A stretch of 64,000 nucleotides of DNA from the NCBI GenBank assembly GCA_021734475.1, contig JAIPIU010000003.1:1-64000 (forward strand). The letters are read 5' to 3'. This DNA is from Candidatus Altimarinota bacterium (lineage in GTDB: Bacteria; Patescibacteriota; Gracilibacteria; Absconditabacterales; Absconditicoccaceae). Within the stretch, counting starts at the first letter, position 1, and each line of letters begins with the position of its first letter. A program made the position numbers and the translations under genes. This document shows, one piece after another, positions 18,790-28,757 of this stretch. Under the pieces are notes generated by a model. That model did not search any database, was not told the origin of the DNA, and saw only the letters and a program-made list of their open reading frames with translations.

Positions 18790-20106
18790 TTATTTTACAA
18801 CAATTTCTCATTGATACATTCACATACTAGCACAGACTACAGGATATTTTCAAGATTTTAGTCAGTCTATTTTATATATTATTTCTTTTCATTTTATTAT
18901 ACGATTAACATCACGAGAAATATCTGGTATAATCATAGTACTCATACATCATATACCATTAGAACTTGGTAATATAATTAATTCATAATTTTTTCCTGCT
19001 TTCAACTCCACACTTTCAGGTTCTAGAGACCATCAATTATGTCAGATTTTTATTTTTTCATAATTTTTTACTGTCTCTTGTTTTATATCACTAGACATAT
19101 ATTGGTTATCCTCAACAACATTTAAACCACCAAATAAAGTCCAGCCATTATTAATAGAAAAAACTCAAAAAATAATTACCAAAATTCAGATTATTTTATT
19201 TATAATACTAAATTTATTCTCTTTCATATATGATCATCACAGACCAATTCATAATAACACTGGCATAGTTCCTAGGGCAAACATAGCCATAATAAATCAT
19301 CATTGCCAAAAATTCCCACTACCAATAGCTACCAATTGCATAGATTGAGTAAATCAACAAGGCAAAAAGAAAGTCAAAGCTCATATAATAGGAGCAAATA
19401 TTGGATTTTTAGCCGTCAAAATATTTTTAGTTAATCTTTTGGGTAAATGAAAACCAAATCTAGTAATACTAGGTACAATACCAAGCATATGAAGTCACAT
19501 ATAAAACAATACTATTCCAACAATTATCGTAAATATAGCATTTGCTGATATTGATATTTTGAATACTTGTCCCACCCATCACAATATTCATCATAAAACA
19601 AAAAATCATAATATTCTTCATCCATGAAATGATAATTGAACACGCAAATGACCAAGCCATCATTTAGAGTCATCTACATATTTAGCAAATCACAATATCA
19701 CAGATCATGTAACAGCCAAACAAGTTGATATACTAGCTACCAATCCCATAAGCAAAGCAACCCCTATGTTCATTTTATCAAAACTAGGTAAATATTGATA
19801 AATATTTATTTTTCCGCCAAACATAAATAAAAAGAAAATAATTGTAGCAACAATTATAATCAACCATCATTTATTTTTTTCTGATTGAAAAGATTCCAAC
19901 TTATTTTTTTCTATTTTATATCCATTATCCAAAATAATTTTCTCTATTTGAGCAATTATATTTTCATGAGCAATATCAAAAGTAATCTCTCATGATTTAT
20001 AAGAAACTCCAACACTTCTAACTCAATTTAATTCTTTTATTTGTTTGTCCAAAAGTATTTCACATGATATACAGTGCATACCTTTTATATATAAAGTTTT
20101 TTTCAT
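18790..20106 (-). CDS. HMA - SafE/DsbD-type membrane domain - cupredoxin-like fusion
   Basis: 438 residues. Residues 1-65 form an HMA domain with GMHCISC. TM1 follows (~80-98), then a six-helix SafE/cytochrome c biogenesis (CcdA/DsbD-like) region with ASISTCLAVTGSVILG and FFLPCGFTQSMQ, whose paired Cys in the two symmetrical halves suit metal or electron transfer. The C-terminal ~110 residues resemble a cupredoxin (GHNGWSLEPESVELKAGKNYELI, then KYPVVCASMGMY with Cys and Met ligands). All three parts bind copper in their families. It stands between the small secreted protein and copA, so it probably passes copper or keeps it reduced at the membrane. Domain borders are approximate. Confidence 0.85.
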
Positions 20107-20159
20107 TTGATTTAAAAAAATAATCTAAAAATTAAAAATTCGTATTTTTAGAAAACAGT

Positions 20160-20543
20160 TTAAATCAAAAGTATAGTAACTTTACCGACAAATCATTTAT
20201 ATAATAGAAAATTATCTGGAGGTCAATTCACAAAAAAAACATTATCATCGTCTATTTTTTCAAAATATTTATCTAATATTAATTTAGTATAAATATAATC
20301 TGTTTGATAAATATCATCGAAATTTAAACTATTTAAGTAACTCAATTCTCAATACTGACCAACACACTTTTCCAAACATCAATCTATATTTTTATCTGAA
20401 TTATTTCTTTCTTTTTTTTCATGACAATGTCATATATCTGTACCTTTTTCTATATCAGAAAATGCCATAGCATTCACATGTACAAAATACGATGCTCCAA
20501 ATAGATATAATAACAAAGAAAATAAAATTCAGATTCTTTTCAT
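20160..20543 (-). CDS. Small secreted protein of the copper operon
   Basis: 127 residues with signal peptide MKRIGILFSLLLYLFGASYFVHVNA. The mature part has a His-Cys pair (IGHCHEKKE) and two further Cys (GCLEKCVGQYGE), so Cu(I) binding is plausible. It lies 17 bp downstream of csoR and 53 bp before the HMA-SafE gene in the same operon. No family recognised. The function as a copper chaperone is inferred from context only. Confidence 0.65.
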
Positions 20544-20560
20544 TTTTTATAAATAATAAA

Positions 20561-20836
20561 TTATTTATTTTGCGCAGTTTTTATAACAGTTGTCATTTCA
20601 TTTATCATTTGATCTAGTTTATTTTTATCTCCAGATCTAGCAGCATCTACAAAACAACAATTCAAATGATCTTCTAATAAACTCAGATTTGATGATTTCA
20701 ATAATCATATCACAGCTAAATTTTGTTGAACTATATCGATACAATATTTTTTTTTCTCCATCATATCAATAATTTTATCCAAAGTACTTCTAGCTTTTTT
20801 AACGGCTATAATAGCTTTTTCTTGGTTTTTTTTCAT
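20561..20836 (-). CDS. csoR: CsoR-family copper-sensing repressor
   Basis: 91 residues, all helical. It has the CsoR C-H-C copper site: Cys in KKKYCIDIVQQ, then His and Cys in LEDHLNCCFVDAA. It is the first gene of the copper operon, with a perfect palindrome 22 bp upstream of its ATG. CsoR represses until Cu(I) binds and then releases the DNA. CsoR/RcnR/FrmR share this fold; the copper neighbours decide the assignment. Confidence 0.88.
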
Positions 20837-20858
20837 CAATAATACAATTTAACTAAAT

Positions 20859-20877
20859 CCTATACCTATGGTATAGG
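20859..20877. promoter_or_regulatory. CsoR-type operator
   Basis: Perfect 19-bp palindrome CCTATACC-tat-GGTATAGG directly upstream of csoR. Known CsoR boxes are similar A/T-flanked C-run/G-run palindromes, so autoregulation of the copper operon is likely. Confidence 0.7.
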
Positions 20878-20931
20878 TATATATTATATTCATATTTTTT
20901 TAAAATGCAAGAAATTACTAATTTTTAATTT

Positions 20932-20959
20932 AAAAAAATCAGACTTAAAAAGTCTGATT
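20932..20959 (-). terminator. Rho-independent terminator of the formyltransferase-like gene
   Basis: On the minus strand AATCAGACTTTTTAAGTCTGATT followed by T7. Confidence 0.85.
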
Positions 20960-20967
20960 ATAAATCA

Positions 20968-21605
20968 CTATAAAAACTTTCTCATAAAATCTGGTACAAC
21001 CAAACTCTCTGGATGAATACCATCCCAATAAATTTGTCCATTCACAACCAAATCAGTTACAAATGATTGCCATCCGTGCTCAATTTTATTCACACGATCT
21101 CCCAAAGTTTCCGGAGTATCATTTAGTCGAATACGTACTGGATAACGAAAGAATACCGGACCTCGATCATATTCATCAGTTACAAAATGCATACAAACTT
21201 CAGAATTTTTAATTTCTCCTTTTTTATATGCCTTTATTACTGCCTCATGGACATGATGTCCATACATTCCAGGGCCACCAAAATTTGGTAATGGTCCAGG
21301 ATGAATATTAAATGTTGTACGTGGATCTAGTCCTTTTGTTAATTTCAACCAACCAGATAATGAAACATAATCAGCTCTGTAATGATTTACCAAAGCTTGA
21401 TAATCTTCTGCTTCAAAGCCACTCATTGATAGAGTAAAAAAATACCAAGATCAATAGCTCTATTTATACATTTATATTCTTTTTTGTTTGATACCAACCC
21501 AACGATATCAGCATTCAAAACCCCTGTACGTGAATTTTCAACTAATTCTTGAAATCCTGATCCTGAACCAGAATTAAAAACAAGCAAACGTGGTTTTCTT
21601 TTCAT
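20968..21605 (-). pseudogene. purN: Phosphoribosylglycinamide formyltransferase-like protein, frameshifted; GGN-only glycines
   Basis: Two adjoining frames make one protein of the formyltransferase fold. The N-terminal part MKRKPRLLVFNSGSGSGFQELV...AIDLGIF (21605-21440) is followed by SGFEAEDYQALVNHYRADYV, then HPGPLPNFGG (family HPSLLP-like loop) and MHFVTDEYDRGP (catalytic His and Asp region). Join point: a run of seven T (minus strand) near 21434-21440. One extra T would give LGIFFTLSMSGFEAED, a smooth continuation. So there is a 1-nt deletion, a homopolymer sequencing error, or recoding. About 20 glycines, all GGN and no TGA. The unit has its own promoter and terminator. It transfers formyl groups in purine synthesis in its family; the true substrate is uncertain. 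Confidence 0.75.
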
Positions 21606-21659
21606 GAAATTTTATTTTTGTTTATTATTTAATTTATTTAGAATAGCTTACTTAACAAA

Positions 21660-21687
21660 GATATAATTTTTATATAACAATTGTCAA
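21660..21687 (-). promoter_or_regulatory. Probable promoter of the formyltransferase-like gene
   Basis: On the minus strand TTGACA (21682-21687), 16 bp spacer, TATATC (21660-21665), about 55 bp before the ATG. Confidence 0.45.
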
Positions 21688-21794
21688 TATCAATATTATT
21701 TTAAATACAATCAAAACAATAGCTCAAATATTTCAAATTGAATTTAATCAGTCTTTTTTTATATTAAACAAACATTTTACAATTATTTTTTTAA

Positions 21795-22415
21795 ATGATC
21801 AAAACAACAAAAGAATTACTAGAAAAGTATTGAGATATTATCAAAGAAGAAATCAATATAAAAGAGATTTCTTTACTCCCAGATTCTCTTCAAATCACGA
21901 AAATATACAAACCAATATGATCTCAGATATCATCTAAATTCACAAAAGATACTGGTAAAATAATACAATTCTCTAAACAATGAAATATTCAAGAATTGGA
22001 AAACTGACAGATAAAAGTTTTTGATGATCAAAAAAACGAACGAATATTAGAAAAAGAAGATTATGAAATAGCATATCAATGAATAGATTGAGATAATATA
22101 GCAATAGATTGAAATATGATAGCCAAACTTAATCTCGAAATCACTCCTCAACTACAAAAAGAATGAATAGCGCGTGAAATATCTAGGTTTCTAAACCAAA
22201 TGAGAAAAGAAGCTGATTACAAAGTAGATACTAAAGTTACAATGTCATATCACACAACAGATCAATATCTAGATGAAATAGTTTTAGAATTCAGTGAGTT
22301 TTTAATTTGAGAAGCTCTATTAAAAGAGATCAAAAAAGAAGAAAATATCCAATGAGATATTAGTTCTATATTCACAATAGACCAATCTACAATAAATTTC
22401 ACCCTACAAAAATAA
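21795..22415 (+). CDS. Detached C-terminal domain of isoleucyl-tRNA synthetase (DUF5915-like)
   Basis: 206 residues. The sequence matches the extreme C-terminal domain of type II (archaeal/eukaryotic-like) IleRS. It opens with LLEKYGDIIKEEINIKEISL, like the IKEELNVKEV stretch that follows the RQPLS motif. It continues with EDYEIAYQGIDGDNIAIDGNMIAKLNLEITPQLQKEGIAREISRFLNQMRKEADY, where family members have DGxLVVALDTELTPELxxEGLAREVVRRIQ. The ileS at 48632-52777 stops precisely at the preceding KQPLSKLEI motif. So the two ORFs together make one full IleRS, split and separated. It lies upstream of recX and yebC on the same strand. Function in trans is inferred. Confidence 0.82.
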
Positions 22416-22437
22416 GTATTTAATTTTTTATAAGAAT

Positions 22438-22872
22438 ATGTCTTCTTGTTTTCAATTAGCACTCAAATACATTTCACGTTATCCCAAAACAGAAAAAGAA
22501 CTTTCTATTTATCTTTTCAAGAAAGGATTTTTAAATACAGATGTTGTTCAAACAATTAAAAAACTCAAAGAAATCTGATATGTAGATGATAGTAAATTTG
22601 TACAAAGTTACATAAACAGCGAACTTTCGAAAAAATGAAAACCAATTATATTAATTAAACAAAAATTAATCCAAAAATGAGTAGACAAAAACACAATAGA
22701 TAAACTTATGCAAGACAATTCAGAAGATATCAAAGATTGAATCTACAAAAAAATTCAAAAAGAAATACAAACATACAAAAAAAAATGAATAGATTGATTT
22801 GATATAATACAAAAACTTATGAGAAAATGATACAAACTAGATGACATCAAATCAGTAATCCAAAATAAATAA
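22438..22872 (+). CDS. recX: RecX-family regulator of RecA
   Basis: 144 residues with three-helix repeats: LALKYISRYPKTEKELSIYLFKKGF, VQTIKKLKEIGYVDDSKFVQSYI, and GKPIILIKQKLIQKGVDKNTI. These match the RecX pattern (R-x-x-E-L-x-x-K-G and GYIdD-x-x-F). RecX binds RecA filaments and lowers their activity. The start is an ATG 22 bp after the IleRS C-domain gene. recA is not in the window. Confidence 0.85.
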
Positions 22873-22910
22873 TTCTTTAATTCGAAATTTTTTAATTTTT
22901 TAATTAGTTA

Positions 22911-23663
22911 ATGGGCAGACGACATAGTATAGCAGCCAGAAAAGCATCATGAGATGCAAGTAAATCAAAATCATATAGTATGATGTCCAAAATAATACAA
23001 ATAGCAGCCAAAAAATGAGCAGATCCCAAAATGAATCCTTCATTGGAATTAGCAATACAAAAGGCTAAATATCTTTGAGTTACTAGAGATATAGTAGATA
23101 GAGCTATACTCAAGTGATCATGACAATTAGAATGAGAAGATTTACAAGAAATGACTTATGAATGATACTGACCAGAATGAATAGCTATCATAATCAAAAC
23201 ACTCACATCAAACACAAATAGAACAGCACAAAATATAAGATTAATAATGAATAAATTTTGATGAACTCTATGACAAACTTGATCTGTATCACGACTATTT
23301 GAAGAAAAAGGTATAATAATTTCTAATGGTAAAAAGAAAAAAGAAAATATTAATTGAAAAGAAATAGATAGTATTACACCTTTAAATAACGAAGAATTCG
23401 AAAACGAAATATTAGAAACATCTGCTAATGATTTTTCTATAGAAGAATGAATAGCTATCATACACACAAGCAAACAAGATTTTTCTGAAACAAAAAAACA
23501 AATAGAAAATTTAAATTACAATATACAAGAAGCCGACATACAATATATTGCAAAAGATGAAATAACTATTTCTGATTTAAACAAACAAGAATTATCTAAT
23601 TTAATAAACGCCCTCGAAAATGACGAGGACGTAGATCAAGTATATTACAACTTAAAAGAATAA
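22911..23663 (+). CDS. yebC: YebC/PmpR-family protein (TACO1-like)
   Basis: 250 residues with the family opening MGRRHSIAARKASGDASKSK, then [60 protein letters not shown], and FGGTLGQTGSVSRLFEEKG. YebC proteins bind DNA or, as recently shown for relatives, the ribosome, relieving stalls at proline runs. Numerous invariant Gly are TGA (FGGTLG, YGPEG). The last gene of the recX cluster; its stop faces the convergent 23674 gene 10 bp away. Confidence 0.9.
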
Positions 23664-23673
23664 CTTATATTTT

Positions 23674-25200
23674 CTAATTAGTACAAAGACTTGCATCATC
23701 AAGCATTCTATAAATCTCAAAAAGTTTTATTATTTTATTATAATTAGTTAAAGATTCATATTCAGTATCTATATCTTTAAATATAGAATCTAATTCTCGT
23801 AAATTTTTAGATTTTTTGAAATCCAAATCATTAATTCAAGATAACTTATTTATATATTCACTCACCTTATTAGATGCTAGTGTAATATTCAAAGATATTC
23901 ACTCACCAAAACATTGTTCTCACAATTCATTCGCTATTTCATCAACTTCTTGTGAAGATATTCATTTCCCAAAAACACTAATAGAAATTTTTCATTTATA
24001 TTGCATATTATTTCATATAACACTTTCAGATCTTACTTTATTAAAACTCAAATCTTTTATGGATATTATAGGAGGTAAGTTTTTCAAGAATTTTTTAAGA
24101 TATTCTGTTCTATCTACATCCAAAATAACTCTACCCAAATTATAAGCTATTTCAGGAATATTTCTATATTTATCTCTAAATCTATAATAACAAGTTTCCA
24201 TATCCACACTATCATCACAGAATGCTACATCCTTTACAGTACTATTTATTATTTGTTCATCTAATAATAAATTATCTCAAGTTCCAAAAATTCGATCATA
24301 CAAAACATATCAGATTACTTTATTTTGATTTAAATTACTATCTTCATTATGAAAATTCGATCATGAACCAAATTGTTCATCTATTTTTGTTATTAAATCA
24401 TCAATCACAGTAGGTTTATTTTCTTTTATATTTTGTATCAAATAATACATAAATTCATTAATCAATCCAACATTTTCTTGACTAGACGTAACCAAAAGCT
24501 TATCAAGCAATAGCAAAAAAGAACGCTTAGAATTAGATTCAAATGAAACACTAATAGGGATACTAAAAAATCAATTTTCATCTTCAATAAAATTTCACAC
24601 ACTCATATCCAACACCTTATTGGATTCGTTATTTTCTCATACATATTCAAAGAAACTACTCCATTTATTCACCAAAGCAGAATCTCAATAAGGATTATTT
24701 TTTATAAATTTTATTCATATCATATCTGTATGTATCTTATCTATATACAAATCTTTCCATATATTTAATCTAGGTAGATATATATATTGTAGTAAATATT
24801 CATAAGACGTAGATAGCTCTGACAAATATTTATTATATCTAAATTTATCATCTTTCAATCCAGAACTATATTCTATAATATCACTTATATCAACAAAAGG
24901 TCTAAAAAAATCTGCTGATTTAATAGTTTCTGTTATTTTATATTTATCCAGTTTTATAAGTTCAGAAGAACTTTTATTTATCTCTTTAATATTATTATAA
25001 ACCTTGAGTCACAAAAAAATAGATAGAAAAAGAGTTCCCAAAAACAATATAAACACAACCCAAAAATCTTTCTCATTATTCAAAACTACATCATAAATAT
25101 TCCTCCAAAATTTTTTCAAAGGAGATAAAAAGTTATTCAAACTTTCCTTTGCATAATCAGTATTTCTAGATTTTTTATTTTTAATATTTTCTTTTTCCAT
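23674..25200 (-). CDS. Unknown single-pass membrane protein (508 residues)
   Basis: A short cytoplasmic N-terminus (~45 residues, basic) precedes one TM segment, DFWVVFILFLGTLFLSIFLGL (~48-68), and a large outside domain without Cys clusters or known motifs. The domain is rich in Asp, Ser, Asn and Leu. It lies 22 bp downstream of another single-TM unknown (25223-26578). The pair is likely cotranscribed and may form an envelope complex. The topology resembles PilN/PilO-type assembly proteins or VirB8-like proteins, but I see no sequence signature. Function not assigned. Confidence 0.7.
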
Positions 25201-25222
25201 TATTACACTTATACATTTAAAA

Positions 25223-26578
25223 TTATTTAATAATTTCTACAAAATCAAATATTTCTCTCTCTACATCCTTTTGTATAGGCAAAGAGAAATTCATAGCAGA
25301 ATGATTTATATAAAACTGATTAGATCAAATATTTATAACTTTTGGTTGAACCCTTATATTTTTTGAACTAATGTCTTTTCATAAAATAAATTTACTCTGT
25401 TTAAGAAAATTAATAAGACTATTAACAACAAATATATGAGGATTTAATATCCCTTTATTAATCAAAGAAATTTCATCTTGTCTAAAAGTATCTACATTTA
25501 TAGAGAATGATATATTATTACTATTGGAATTAAATCAATTGAATATAATACTAAAACTAGGAATTTCTGTTTGTTCAATTTTTAAATCTATATAATACAT
25601 CAATCTCTTGAAAAAACTAGTATCAAAACCTGTTTGATTAGTCATTTTATAATACATATCAAAATCACCAATTTCTTGACAATCAGAATCTATTTCAAAA
25701 GGATTTAAATAACAATTATTTAAATATAGCATAATATCTTTTTCTCATCTATTTTTTACTTTTTCCATACCTAAAGAAACAAGCTCTTTTTCCACATCCA
25801 AAGAGTTAGATAATCATTCAATAAAAGTATCTAAATAATAAAAAACCTGGACAGCACTACTAAATTTTATATTTTCCAAAGACAACAAAGATCTTTTTAT
25901 ATTAGAACTACCCTCTTGGTCTTCCAGTAAAGTTTTCAATTCTTCAGTAAAAAATCAATATTTAGTAACATGTGTTTTGAGTTCTTCTACATCATTTTGT
26001 AAACTTATTGTAGAATTTAACAAACTATCCAAACTATTTTGCAATATATCTCTTTTTTCTACATAACTAAAACTAGGATTTCTCAGAAAAGAAGTTAGTA
26101 CATCTTCTCATTTTTCACTTAAATTCAAATCACTAATAACTTCTTTTTCACTTCTAAAGAGATATACAGATATTTGATCTTTTATACTTACATATTTTTC
26201 TACATATTTATCATATTTAGATTCTACTATAGATGATTTTAGATCATTCAAATAGCTATTATAAATATATAATCATATACTAAGTATAGCAAAAATCACC
26301 ATACCAAAAGATGATAAAACAAACAATTTCCAATAAGAATGACTTATTGCAATTTTAGAAACATCTTGTTTCATTCAATCATCACCCAAAACAATTTTAT
26401 TCTCATTTGGATCATAATTTTCAATATCTTGATCTATTACATCCAAATTAACATAAGATCATCATTCTTGAGATGAATCACCAAGAGAAAAATCCTGATT
26501 AAAATTATCAGAAGCTTCTTGTTTTTGATCAGAATTATCAAAATTTATAGGTTGATCATTTTTGTTTTCTTCTAGCAT
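25223..26578 (-). CDS. Unknown single-pass membrane protein (451 residues)
   Basis: An acidic, Asn/Asp-rich cytoplasmic segment (~85 residues) is followed by a TM segment, KLFVLSSFGMVIFAILSIGLYIY (~residues 84-106), and an outside part with long helices (~110-260, coiled-coil-like) and a beta-rich end. Same layout as the neighbouring 23674 gene, differing in a longer N-terminus. No motif recognised. Context with FemAB and a VirD4-like ATPase nearby hints at the envelope. Confidence 0.68.
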
Positions 26579-26680
26579 CAAATTTACTTTAATAAATAAT
26601 ACTAATAAATTCTAAGTAAATAATGGAAAAAATCAAAAAAAATAGAGAAAAATACCTTTAAGACTTGACAAAATTTATTT

Positions 26681-27685
26681 TTATTTACCTCTATATCTTG
26701 TATATAATTTAAATATCTTTGATAAAAATCAATTTAATATAAGATCATAACTGCCATATCGTTCAATTTTCATTCATCCAAGTGATTCTTTAAAATTACT
26801 TACACTAGTAAGGGGATGATCAGGAAATCATGTAGGTGCTCAACCCAACATATCACAATATGTAAATCAATTATCTCTAGCCCATCCAAATATTTTAAAT
26901 TTCAAATAATGATGTCATCATATATTACCAAATTTTCTATTCGCAAAACCATAAAGATAAATTATACGATGTTGATCATACAAACAAATACTACCTGCTA
27001 CTATTTCTCAATCTATTTGAGAAATAAAAAGATTCCCACGATTATTTTGAGTTAGATATCTAATAAGTTTGTAATAATCTTTTCTAGGTATTATATTTAC
27101 TCATTTATTTCAAACAGTTTCAAGCCATTTATTATAAAAAATATCATACCAATCAGGACTAGCTATACCAAAATAAATTCATTTTTTTATAGCTTTTTTT
27201 ACACGTTCTTTACAACCAGAATTCATTTCTGCCAAAAGTTGTTCATCTTTTTTAGTAACATCATAGACTATATTACTTTGAGGCATATTTTCTCTAAAAG
27301 ATACGTTCAAGTTAAATTTCGTATTTATAAGTTCACGTATATTCAATCTAATGCTTCTCATATCAGATTTAAAATCATCAGACCTACGTCAAACATTTTC
27401 AAAACGAATAATTTCATTTATAAATCACAATTGAAACAAAATATTTCTTTTATTTTTACTATATTTTTTTCTGATTTTATCTAATTCATGTAAAACAAAT
27501 TCCTCATTATCAGGTAGTTCTACTCACATAATTTGATACCAATTTAGTTTAAATGGACCTATTCTTTTTGTTTTTATAAGTCAAAAATATTCTTTTTCAA
27601 AAAGTTTTATGACAAAAGATGGCTTTTTATAAACCTTTTCATTTATATCTCTCCAAAGTTTTGTCTGATATATATTATAAGTCAT
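26681..27685 (-). CDS. FemAB-family aminoacyltransferase (peptidoglycan bridge)
   Basis: 334 residues. Two GNAT-like halves: MTYNIYQTKLWRDINEKVYKKPSF opening (Q-S-x-x-W family start) and GNLFISQIDGEIVAGSICLYDQHRIIYLYGFANRKF then GHHYLKFKIFGWARDNGFTYCDMLGG, which is diagnostic of FemX/FemAB (ygAs...y...w..i..a...G...yDlgG). The C-terminus runs through an in-frame TGA after DLILN to TAA, adding 17 residues. Members add amino acids from aminoacyl-tRNA to lipid II. This would use a tRNA such as Gly, Ala or Ser. Confidence 0.82.
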
Positions 27686-27798
27686 AATAGATTTATACTA
27701 CAAAAACAACCCCTACCATACAATTTTTCTATAAAAATACAAGACTATCGAATATTATCAATAACTATCTAGCAAATATAAACATACAGAATATGATT

Positions 27799-28566
27799 TT
27801 ATTTTAAAACCAATTCAGATGAATAAATATTACTCATTTTTTTAAGAACATCCTGTACATTATATCTAGGATCCTGTTGATTTTCATAATACCATTTATA
27901 TGGATCTAATAAAATAATTTTACTCAATTTATTCCAATCTTGAAATATTTCTCAATGAGTACAAAAAACATTATTAATTAAATTATTTTTTATCATCCAC
28001 CATTTCTTATCCTTCTGGTTTTGAGTATCATTGGAGTTTAATAAAACATTTCACTTAATAGATAATAATTTTTCATCTACAGTATTAAATAATGTTCGTA
28101 AATCAGGAAAAACTATCAATTGCTGACCAACTATTTCTTTATTAGATATTTCAATACTTCAATTTTCGATCAGAATTTCATTATTTTTTATTTTATTATT
28201 TTTATTTTCAGGTTTTTGTTTTCAATTTCATATTAATTTTTCAATATCAAAAGAAATAAAATATCTCAATACTGATTTATAATTAGAATATCGATAATAT
28301 ACCATCCAATTAATCATATCAATAGTTTTTTCTCCCAAAAATGACTTACAAACAATTTCAAAATCTGGTTTTTTTATATCATATTTATATTCATATTGCT
28401 CTTTAAACGATATTTCATTTCATAAACACAAAAAAATATCATCTTCATATTTAACAAGATTTCATATTTTCAATATTTTTTTCAATTTCAAATCTAGATT
28501 ATCTGATATTTTCAATTCAAAAACCCTATCAAATCAGGCAAATCTATTAAAAGAGAATATATACAA
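27799..28566 (-). CDS. Degenerate PriA-like primosomal protein (no helicase motifs)
   Basis: 255 residues from a TTG start. The N-terminal ~60 residues resemble the PriA 3'-DNA-binding domain (YIFSFNRFAGFDRVFELKI..., ILKIGNLVKYEDDIFLCLG). The next part resembles the winged helix (DMINWMVYYRYSNYKSVLRYF). The C-terminal part follows PriA motif order: GQQLIVFPDL, then HGEIFQDWNKLSKIILLDPY, where PriA has its DEEH box, then DPRYNVQDVLK (PriA PRYHARDVA). The Walker A loop and DEEH are gone, and the second helicase lobe and zinc domain are absent (PriA ~700 residues). It probably binds DNA forks without unwinding. The match is by eye and moderate. Confidence 0.5.
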
Positions 28567-28757
28567 TACTTCAAATTAATAAATAAAAACAAAAGAATAC
28601 TAACAAATAACAAGAAACTTTCAAGCTAGTAAATTAATTTCATCAAAAAGGCCATTATTCTTGCTTTTTTATATAAAAATATATATAATATAGTCGGAAA
28701 TCAATAGCGGTTTCAATTGTATTTCTTTTGAAACTTTACATTTACAAACAAAATTTA

